NCBI GenBank assembly: GCA_937967755.1
Contig: CALBTA010000462.1
Coordinates: 1-12,482, forward strand
From: an uncultured Planctomycetaceae bacterium
GTDB lineage: Bacteria; Planctomycetota; Planctomycetia; Pirellulales; Pirellulaceae
Reading direction: 5' to 3'
DNA length: 12,482 nt
The notes under the pieces are model-generated. The model was not told the origin of the DNA and did not search any database. It saw only the letters and a list, made by a program, of their open reading frames with translations. How positions within the stretch are numbered: position 1 is the stretch's first letter; the number at the start of each line of letters is the position of its first letter. Position numbers and translations under genes: made by a program. This document shows positions 5,298 to 11,174 of the stretch, piece by piece.

Positions 5298-6736
5298 GAT
5301 TCGTAGATAATAGCTGCGGAGCAGCGGCATCGATTAGCCTGGGGCGTCAGCCCCAGGTTCCGTCGCGCACGCTCAATGTAAGCCCCGGTAGGGGCGACAT
5401 AATACATGAACGCCCGCACATGCCGCCCCTGCCGGGGCTTCGCAACAGAATTGCGTCACGATTCCTGGGGCTGACGCCCCAGGCTAACGCATTGCGTCCC
5501 TCCGGGACTGGACGTGACGCAATTCTCTCGGTGATCTGTTTCAGCATTTTTTGTGTCGCCGTAACGCTCGTGTATTCCGCGTTCGCAGATGAGAAGGGGC
5601 AAGCGTTGCGCGCCGATGCCGACTACACCGCCCACCGCAGTGATCCGATCAACCATGACGTTGATTTCTCGTTCATCGTTACGCCGCCATATCAGTGCAA
5701 GGTGCTGCAGGTGTGGGTGCCGGTTCCGCAATCCGACTATGCCCAGCAGGTTGGCGATAGCACCTTCACAACGTTTCCGTTGGAAGTGAAGCCAAAGATC
5801 GGTACCGAACCGGTCTACGGCAACCGCTTCGCCTACTTTGAGTTCCAAAATCCCAAAGGGGCGCAGATCATTCGCCACCGGTTCGCTGCCACGGTTTGGA
5901 ATCTGCACTGGAACGTGGAGGCTGAGAACGTTCGCACGGTCTCGAAATGGCCGGCTGACTTCGACCGCTACCTCCAGGCACCGAAGCTGAAAGATGAACA
6001 AGAATTGAATAAGGTGCTGCGGCAGTTCACTCACGAAGAAAGCAGTTCGGCCGGGGCGCTCGTCGCGGCGATGCGTTGGATCGATACGAATCTGCAATAC
6101 GATCACGTGAACGCCTCGTTGAAGGCCGATGCCGACCATGCGTTTTCGCAGCGGCGCGGCCATTGCAGCGACTACCACGGCCTGTGCGCCACGATGGGCA
6201 GGGCGCTGGGCCACCCTTCGCGAGTGACTTACGGCATGGCCCTGTTCCCGAAGAATTCGCCTTCGCACTGCAAGATGGAAAGTTATCTGCCGCCGTACGG
6301 TTGGGTTAGCTTTGACCTTTCGGAAACGCAAAAGCTGGTGGCGACGATCAACGCGAACGAGCAGTTGAGCGGCGATGAAAAGCAAGATCTTTCTGCGCAA
6401 GCGCGGGCGCGCATGATGGCCGGCTTTCGTGAAAACAGTTGGCTGCTGCTGACGAAAGGAACCGACTATGAGCTGGTTCCGAAAGCGGCGGAGAAAGTTC
6501 GCGTCGTGCGGACCGCCTACGTCGAAGCGGATGGCGAAGCGTTGCCCGACCCCGATCCGGCGAATACCGAAAAGCGTGAGTTCGCCTGGATGACCTCGCA
6601 CAAATTCACTGCCGACAAAGAATTCAAATTGCCGTTCAAAGACTTCACGACGCTGAACATCGAACATCCAACATCGAACCTTCAACATCGAACGCAAGCG
6701 GCCGAACACCGAACACCGAAAGCCGAAAACCAATGA
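5294..6736 (+). CDS. Secreted transglutaminase-like (papain-fold) protein; start uncertain
   Basis: Frame of 480 residues containing a transglutaminase-like core. The probable triad is Cys291 (RRGHCSDYHG), His325 (SPSHCKMESYLPPYGW) and Asp341 (VSFDLSE), in the usual C...H...D order. Residues about 120-225 form a beta-rich N-terminal domain. Residues 75-98 (DAILSVICFSIF...YSAFA) look like a signal peptide or anchor, so the catalytic domain is probably exported. Most of residues 1-78 come from the palindromic repeat at 5313-5526, and the last 26 (NIEHPTSN...KAENQ) from a heptanucleotide tract. Three starts are possible: ATG 5294, which overlaps the aquaporin stop as ATGA; ATG 5420; and GTG 5531 just before the hydrophobic segment. 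The first suggests coupling but leaves the signal peptide 75 residues inside; a later start gives a normal secreted protein. Bacterial relatives act as proteases, amidases or crosslinkers; the substrate is unknown. The stop overlaps the next ATG. Confidence 0.8.
   Translation: MRFVDNSCGAAASISLGRQPQVPSRTLNVSPGRGDIIHERPHMPPLPGLRNRIASRFLGLTPQANALRPSGTGRDAILSVICFSIFCVAVTLVYSAFADEKGQALRADADYTAHRSDPINHDVDFSFIVTPPYQCKVLQVWVPVPQSDYAQQVGDSTFTTFPLEVKPKIGTEPVYGNRFAYFEFQNPKGAQIIRHRFAATVWNLHWNVEAENVRTVSKWPADFDRYLQAPKLKDEQELNKVLRQFTHEESSSAGALVAAMRWIDTNLQYDHVNASLKADADHAFSQRRGHCSDYHGLCATMGRALGHPSRVTYGMALFPKNSPSHCKMESYLPPYGWVSFDLSETQKLVATINANEQLSGDEKQDLSAQARARMMAGFRENSWLLLTKGTDYELVPKAAEKVRVVRTAYVEADGEALPDPDPANTEKREFAWMTSHKFTADKEFKLPFKDFTTLNIEHPTSNLQHRTQAAEHRTPKAENQ
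5313..5526. repeat. Large nested palindromic repeat region
   Basis: Several inverted repeats are nested or interleaved. A small GCTGC/GCAGC hairpin lies at 5313-5325. Two 24-nt arms, 5334-5357 and 5464-5487, are perfect reverse complements; each also folds alone through CCTGGGGC/GCCCCAGG with a 4-nt loop. Inside them, 20-nt arms at 5380-5399 and 5421-5440 are inverted with two mismatches, again self-folding (GCCCC/GGGGC). A 14-nt pair, 5447-5460 and 5513-5526, is perfectly inverted around the right 24-nt arm. The block fills the start of the transglutaminase-like frame. It looks like a composite of REP- or MITE-like units. Confidence 0.9.
6655..6731. repeat. Heptanucleotide tandem repeat (GAACATC type) in a coding 3' end
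   Basis: Eleven consecutive 7-nt units in unbroken register: GAACATC twice, CAACATC, GAACCTT, CAACATC, GAACGCA, AGCGGCC, GAACACC twice, GAAAGCC and GAAAACC. The tract encodes the C-terminal tail of the transglutaminase-like frame and stops 1 nt before the ATG of the GTPase gene at 6733. Since 7 is not a multiple of 3, gain or loss of a unit would move the stop codon. Confidence 0.85.
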
Positions 6737-7833
6737 TTCGCTTCATCATGATCGGCGGCTTCCTCGGCGCCGGTAAGACGACAACCATCGGGCGCCTGGC
6801 GAAGGCGTATCAGGACCGCGGCTTGAAGGTTGGCATCGTCACGAACGACCAGGCGACCGATCTGGTCGACACGAATACGCTGCGCAGCCAGGGCTTTGAA
6901 GTGGGCGAGGTCGCCGGGGCTTGCTTTTGTTGCAACTTCAACGAACTGACCGATACTGTCGCCAAGCTATCTCAAGACGAACGCCCCGATGTGGTGATAG
7001 CCGAGCCGGTAGGAAGATACACCGACTTGGTCGCGACAGTCATTAAGCGGCTGATGAAGCTGCACGGCGGGCAGTTCAGCATTGCTCCGTATGGGGTGAT
7101 CCTGAAGCCGTCGCACGGGCAGCGCATCCTCAGCGGCAGCGCGAAAGCGGGGTTCTCACCCAAGGCGGCTTACATCTTCAAGAAGCAGCTTGAGGAGGCC
7201 GACTTCCTGTTGGTCAACCGCATTGATGAACTGTCGCCTGAGAAGGTCGATGAGTTGCAAGCCTTGCTTCAAGGTGAATCGCCAGACGTTTCGATTCTGC
7301 GCATTTCAGCGAAGACCGGCGAAGGTTTCGATGGGTTGACCGAGATGCTTGATCAACAAGGGAACTTCGGCCGGCGGATCTTGGATCTCGACTATGACAT
7401 CTACGCCGAAGGCGAGGCGGAACTCGGTTGGCTGAACAGTTCGCTTTCGGTCCGCGGGGACAAAGCACTCAGCTTGGACCGCCTGTTGCTTGAGATCACT
7501 ACGAGTTTGCAAGCGAAGTTGGAAGCCGAAAGCGCCGAAACGGCTCACCTAAAAGTGATCGGCTTGTGCGACGGCGCTTACGCGGTGGCGAACCTGATCA
7601 GCAGCGACAGCCCGGCGGAACTCTCTTTGCCATCGGCTTGCGATACAAAAAGCGCCGACCTGGTCATCAACGCCCGCGTGGCAACCGATCCGTCGCTGCT
7701 GCAATCGCTGGTCGAGGAGGCCGTCGGCGAAGCCTGTTCCGCACTGGGCGTGACGGCAGAATTCCGCCAAACCCAAAGCTTTCGCCCCGGGCGGCCGGTG
7801 CCGACGCACCGGTTTGGGGCGGATGAGTCTTAG
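6733..7833 (+). CDS. COG0523/G3E-family (CobW-like) GTPase, putative metal chaperone
   Basis: A 366-residue cytoplasmic P-loop GTPase. It shows Walker A GGFLGAGKTTT (8-18), the metal-binding CxCC motif as CFCC (64-67) typical of COG0523 proteins, a downstream AEPVG segment (90-94) in the Walker B/switch region, NRID (162-165) in the place of the NKxD guanine-specificity motif, and ISAKTGEG (191-198). Members of this family insert or traffic metals (for example UreG and HypB in the wider G3E class, and CobW and ZNG1/ZigA-type proteins). The C-terminal half (about 220-366) does not look like a standard CobW C-terminal domain; no His-rich stretch is present, and it ends with FRPGRPVPTHRF (350-361). 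This may mark a separate subgroup. The ATG overlaps the preceding TGA (ATGA at 6733-6736) and has no Shine-Dalgarno sequence, so translation is probably coupled. Being last in the arsR-led unit points to metal or metalloid stress; the cargo is unknown. Confidence 0.88.
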   Translation: MIRFIMIGGFLGAGKTTTIGRLAKAYQDRGLKVGIVTNDQATDLVDTNTLRSQGFEVGEVAGACFCCNFNELTDTVAKLSQDERPDVVIAEPVGRYTDLVATVIKRLMKLHGGQFSIAPYGVILKPSHGQRILSGSAKAGFSPKAAYIFKKQLEEADFLLVNRIDELSPEKVDELQALLQGESPDVSILRISAKTGEGFDGLTEMLDQQGNFGRRILDLDYDIYAEGEAELGWLNSSLSVRGDKALSLDRLLLEITTSLQAKLEAESAETAHLKVIGLCDGAYAVANLISSDSPAELSLPSACDTKSADLVINARVATDPSLLQSLVEEAVGEACSALGVTAEFRQTQSFRPGRPVPTHRFGADES

Positions 7834-7855
7834 CGCAACGGTACTCGACCGTCTC

Positions 7856-7872
7856 GTGGCACAAGTCTGCAG
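7856..7872. repeat. Relic or half copy of the tandem-hairpin element
   Basis: Fifteen of 17 positions match the left end of the element at 3871 (GTGGCACAAGTCTGCAG against GTGGAACAAGTCTCCAG). The right side of the arm and the second arm are not recognisable, so this looks like a decayed copy in the gap between the GTPase gene and the next promoter. A chance match is possible. A weak ACGGT/ACCGT hairpin (7838-7852) precedes it; I see nothing else in 7834-7976. Confidence 0.45.
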
Positions 7873-7976
7873 CCCTCTGTTGCTACGCGCTTTCCCTGCG
7901 CCTCAGAACGCTGACGAGTTCGGCTACGATCAACCGGTGATGGGAATTTGCGCTGTCTTCACGGTGGGTGAATTGA

Positions 7977-8006
7977 TTGTCAGGCGGCGCGCCCTTCGAT
8001 TATAAT
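7977..8006 (+). promoter_or_regulatory. Strong sigma70-type promoter of the PSCyt1/DUF1553 gene
   Basis: TTGTCA (7977-7982, five of six) and a perfect TATAAT (8001-8006) are separated by 18 nt. Transcription should start near 8013. The ATG at 8005, which begins the longest possible frame, lies inside the -10 box and would not be in the mRNA, so the true start is downstream. Confidence 0.65.
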
Positions 8007-8054
8007 GACCCTCTCGCCAAATCCTTCCTCAATCAACCCCGCGCCGTCTTTGCC

Positions 8055-8058
8055 GAGG
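8055..8058 (+). promoter_or_regulatory. Ribosome binding site deciding the start at 8065
   Basis: GAGG lies 6 nt before the ATG at 8065, a normal Shine-Dalgarno spacing. Together with the promoter and the signal peptide that begins at 8065, it supports this start over ATG 8005. Confidence 0.5.
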
Positions 8059-8064
8059 CTTTCG

Positions 8065-11000
8065 ATGTCTTGCATTTCGCTGGTTCGTTCGCTGGTCGTC
8101 CTATCCTCATTCGCCAGCTTCTTGCTTGTCAACGTGAGTCAAGCGGACGAGGTTCACTTCAACCGCGACATTCGCCCGTTGCTGTCTAACTACTGCTTCG
8201 AGTGCCATGGGCCGGATGAGGGGACGCGGCAGACCGACTTGCGTTTCGACGACGAGGAGATTGCGTTTTCCGACTTGGATAGCGGCGCGCAGGCGATCGT
8301 GCCGGGCGATCTGAAGGATAGCGACATGTTCCGGCGGATCACGTCTGACGATCCCGACGAACAAATGCCTCCGCCTGACTTCAAAAAGCAACTCAACGAA
8401 ACGCAGATCGCCCTGATCAAAAAGTGGATTGAGGACGGCGCGAAGTGGGAACCGCATTGGAACCAGGTTCGCCCGCAGCGCGGCGAATTGCCCGCGGCAG
8501 TTGCCGAGTGGAAACCGGCAGGCCCGATCGATCAGTTCGTTCAAGCTCGATTGAAGGATGAAGGCGTTGCGCCGGCGGCCGAAGCCGACAAGCGGACGTT
8601 GATTCGCCGTTTGTATTTCGATCTGACCGGACTGCCGCCGTCGCCAGCGGAGGTCAAGGCGTTTGAACAGGACAACTCGCCCGATGCGTATGATAAAGTT
8701 GTCGAGCGGTTGCTCGCCAGCGAACAATTCGGCGAGCGGATGGCCGTCTGGTGGTTGGACGTGGGTCGCTACGCCGACAGCATCGGGTATCACAGCGACA
8801 CGGCGCGCGACGTCTGGATGTACCGCGATTACGTGATTCGTTCATTCAATGAAAACAAGCCGTTCGACCAGTTCACCGTCGAGCAACTGGCGGGCGATTT
8901 GCTGCCCGACCCGACGAACCAGAACAAGATTGCCTCAGGCTACAACCGCCTGCTGCAAACGACCGAAGAAGGGGGCGCTCAGCCGAAGGAGTATATGGCG
9001 AAGTATATGGCCGACCGAGTTCGCAACGTCTCGGAAGTTTGGATGGGCGCGACGATGGGCTGCGCCGAGTGCCACGACCATAAGTACGATCCGTACACGC
9101 AGGAAGATTTTTACAGCATGGCTGCGTTCTTTGCCGACATCAACGAGCCAGGCGTCGGCAAGCGCAAAGCGACCGCCATTCTATCGCCGGAGTACGAGGA
9201 AAAGCTGAAGGCCATCGACGAGCAAATCGCCCAGGCGGAAGCGGCGCTCACGCTGCCCAATGACGAACTCGACAAAGCCCAGACCCAATGGGAAGCCGAG
9301 CTTCGCGAGAAGCTAAAGACCACTGCGCGGAGCGACTTCGTTTGGATCGACGATCAAAATGTTCCCCAAGGAACCAAAAGCGGCGATTGGAATTACATCT
9401 CCAAGGAGCAAGGCCCGGTTCACAGCGGCAGCCAATCGCGGAAGCAATCCTCCGGCGGGAACGTGCAGCACTACCTGCACCAGGCGAAGGAGACGATCAA
9501 AGTCGGCGAGGGGGAGATGCTGTTCGCTTACGTCTACCTCGACCCGGAGAACCCGCCGCAAGAGATCATGCTGCAATTCAACGACGGCAGTTGGGAACAC
9601 CGGGCGTTTTGGGGCGAGGACAAAATTCCCTACGGCCAAATTGGAAGCAACGCCCCCAATCACTTGAAGATGGGGCCACTGCCTAAAGCGGGTGAGTGGG
9701 TTCGCTTGGAAGTTTCGCCGGAGAAGGTCGGCTTGAAACCCGGCAGCCAAATCAACGGCTTCGCCTTCACGCAATGGGGCGGAACGGTCTACTGGGATGC
9801 CGCCGGCATCAACCGTGATGGCATCGGCCTGCCGCAAAATCTCGTCGATGCGATCCAACTCGATGCTGACAAACGAACCAAGGAACAGGCGGATGCCCTG
9901 GCGAAGCACTTCCGCATCTCAGCCCCGCAACTGGCCGAAACACGGGCGAAGATCGACGCGCTGAAAAAGCAGAAGGAAACCGCCGCCAAACAAAACCAGA
10001 TGATGTTGATTACCCAGCGGGTCAGCCCGCGCGAGATGCGCATTCTGCCCCGCGGTAATTGGCTGGATGATTCCGGCAAGGTCGTGCTGCCGCGCACGCC
10101 GGCGTTCATGAAATCGCGTGATATCGGCGATCGCAGGGCGAACCGGTTGGACCTTGCCGAGTGGATTCTCGATCCCGAAAACCCGATGACCGCGCGGGCA
10201 CAAGTGAACCGGCTGTGGATGTTGTTCCACGGGCATGGGCTGGCCCGCACGCTGAACGACCTAGGCGGTCAGGGCGAGTGGCCGACGCACCCGAAGCTGC
10301 TCGATTGGCTGGCGGTCGAGTTCGTCGAAAGCGGTTGGGACGTGAAGCACATGGTGCGGATGATGGTCACGTCGAATACCTACAAGCAAACATCGCGCCC
10401 CTCGCCCGAGTTGCGTCTGCGTGATCCCAACAACAAACTGTTCGCACGGCAATCGAGATTCCGTCTTGACGCCGAATTCGTTCGCGACAACGCGCTCGAT
10501 ATCAGCGGCTTGCTCGTGAAGGATATCGGCGGGCCGAGCGTGAAGCCGTACCAACCGGCCGGTTATTGGCAGCACTTGAATTTTCCGCAGCGCCGTTGGC
10601 AGAAGGACTCCGGTGACTCGCTTTACCGCCGCGGGCTTTACACCTGGTGGCAGCGGACGTTCCTTCATCCCAGTTTGTTGGCATTCGACGCCCAAAGCCG
10701 CGAAGAGTGTACCGCCCAACGCCCCCGCAGCAACACGCCGCAACAGGCGCTGGTCTTGTTGAACGACCCGACTTACGTCGAGGCGGCCCGTGTATTCGCC
10801 GCGGAGATTGCCAGCCAAGAGGGTGACGCCAACACCCGCCTGGATTGGGCGTTTCAAAAGGCCCTACAGCGAGACCCCAGCGACGCCGAGGCGGCCATCT
10901 TGCACAAGTTGCACACCAAGCACCTGGCTGAATACCAGTCCGACGAAGCGGCCGCCAAAGCGCTGACCAGCGTTGGCGACGCCCCAGCGGCAACCGATAT

Positions 11001-11079
11001 CAACGCCGCCGAACTAGCCGCCTGGACCAGCGTCGCCCGCGTGATATTAAATTTACACGAGACAATCACAAGGTATTGA
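8065..11079 (+). CDS. Secreted PSCyt1-DUF1549-DUF1553 (planctomycete cytochrome-like) protein
   Basis: A 1004-residue exported protein from ATG 8065, beginning with a signal peptide (CISLVRSLVVLSSFASFLL, then SQADE). Domains in order: PSCyt1 (about 30-125) with a c-type haem motif CFECH (44-48) and the typical MPPP segment; DUF1549/PSCyt2 (about 150-370), including RLYFDLTGLPPSP and a second haem-type motif CAECH (333-337); a coiled-coil segment (about 375-420); a beta-rich insert (about 422-578) resembling a carbohydrate-binding or lectin-like sandwich; a second helical segment (about 600-650); and DUF1553/PSD1 (about 655 to the end), closing with the conserved LNLHETITRY. Such proteins are abundant in Planctomycetes, usually paired with DUF1501. 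They are suspected to act in electron transfer or polymer breakdown, but no reaction is established. All expected domains are present, so the gene looks intact. Its stop is 8 nt before the palindromic repeat separating it from the DUF1501 gene. Confidence 0.93.
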   Translation: MSCISLVRSLVVLSSFASFLLVNVSQADEVHFNRDIRPLLSNYCFECHGPDEGTRQTDLRFDDEEIAFSDLDSGAQAIVPGDLKDSDMFRRITSDDPDEQMPPPDFKKQLNETQIALIKKWIEDGAKWEPHWNQVRPQRGELPAAVAEWKPAGPIDQFVQARLKDEGVAPAAEADKRTLIRRLYFDLTGLPPSPAEVKAFEQDNSPDAYDKVVERLLASEQFGERMAVWWLDVGRYADSIGYHSDTARDVWMYRDYVIRSFNENKPFDQFTVEQLAGDLLPDPTNQNKIASGYNRLLQTTEEGGAQPKEYMAKYMADRVRNVSEVWMGATMGCAECHDHKYDPYTQEDFYSMAAFFADINEPGVGKRKATAILSPEYEEKLKAIDEQIAQAEAALTLPNDELDKAQTQWEAELREKLKTTARSDFVWIDDQNVPQGTKSGDWNYISKEQGPVHSGSQSRKQSSGGNVQHYLHQAKETIKVGEGEMLFAYVYLDPENPPQEIMLQFNDGSWEHRAFWGEDKIPYGQIGSNAPNHLKMGPLPKAGEWVRLEVSPEKVGLKPGSQINGFAFTQWGGTVYWDAAGINRDGIGLPQNLVDAIQLDADKRTKEQADALAKHFRISAPQLAETRAKIDALKKQKETAAKQNQMMLITQRVSPREMRILPRGNWLDDSGKVVLPRTPAFMKSRDIGDRRANRLDLAEWILDPENPMTARAQVNRLWMLFHGHGLARTLNDLGGQGEWPTHPKLLDWLAVEFVESGWDVKHMVRMMVTSNTYKQTSRPSPELRLRDPNNKLFARQSRFRLDAEFVRDNALDISGLLVKDIGGPSVKPYQPAGYWQHLNFPQRRWQKDSGDSLYRRGLYTWWQRTFLHPSLLAFDAQSREECTAQRPRSNTPQQALVLLNDPTYVEAARVFAAEIASQEGDANTRLDWAFQKALQRDPSDAEAAILHKLHTKHLAEYQSDEAAAKALTSVGDAPAATDINAAELAAWTSVARVILNLHETITRY

Positions 11080-11086
11080 CCCTCCC

Positions 11087-11168
11087 GTGGAACAGGTCTC
11101 CCGACCTGTTCGTCAAAAACAAACTGCTCCATGACCGAGAGTCGAACAAGTCTAGAGACTTGTTCCAC
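11087..11168. repeat. Tandem-hairpin palindromic element, copy 2, intergenic
   Basis: Arms at 11087-11111 and 11144-11168 flank a 32-nt spacer. The left arm folds as GAACAGGTC/GACCTGTTC with loop TCCC; the right as GAACAAGTCT/AGACTTGTTC with loop AG. Relative to copy 1, the left arm carries A-to-G and T-to-C changes at paired positions, so the arm hairpin is kept while pairing between arms is weakened. It fills most of the 95-nt gap between the DUF1553 and DUF1501 genes and may act on the shared transcript. Confidence 0.9.
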
Positions 11169-11174
11169 GAAATT

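Noticed and set aside
5313..5526. CRISPR array reading of the repeated arms
   Set aside because: The arms are inverted pairs of different sequences and lengths, without direct repeats separated by uniform spacers, and no cas gene is near.
5456..6733. 425-codon minus-strand frame opposite the transglutaminase-like gene
   Set aside because: The plus strand has a convincing catalytic triad and signal segment. The minus frame begins in the heptad tract and ends in the palindrome, with no family features.
8005..8064. ATG 8005 as the start of the DUF1553 gene
   Set aside because: It overlaps the -10 box of the only good promoter; the added residues are not signal-like and no ribosome site precedes it.
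11087..11168. Rho-independent terminator between DUF1553 and DUF1501 genes
   Set aside because: The hairpins are strong but no T run follows, and the sequence is a copy of the repeat also found inside a coding region.
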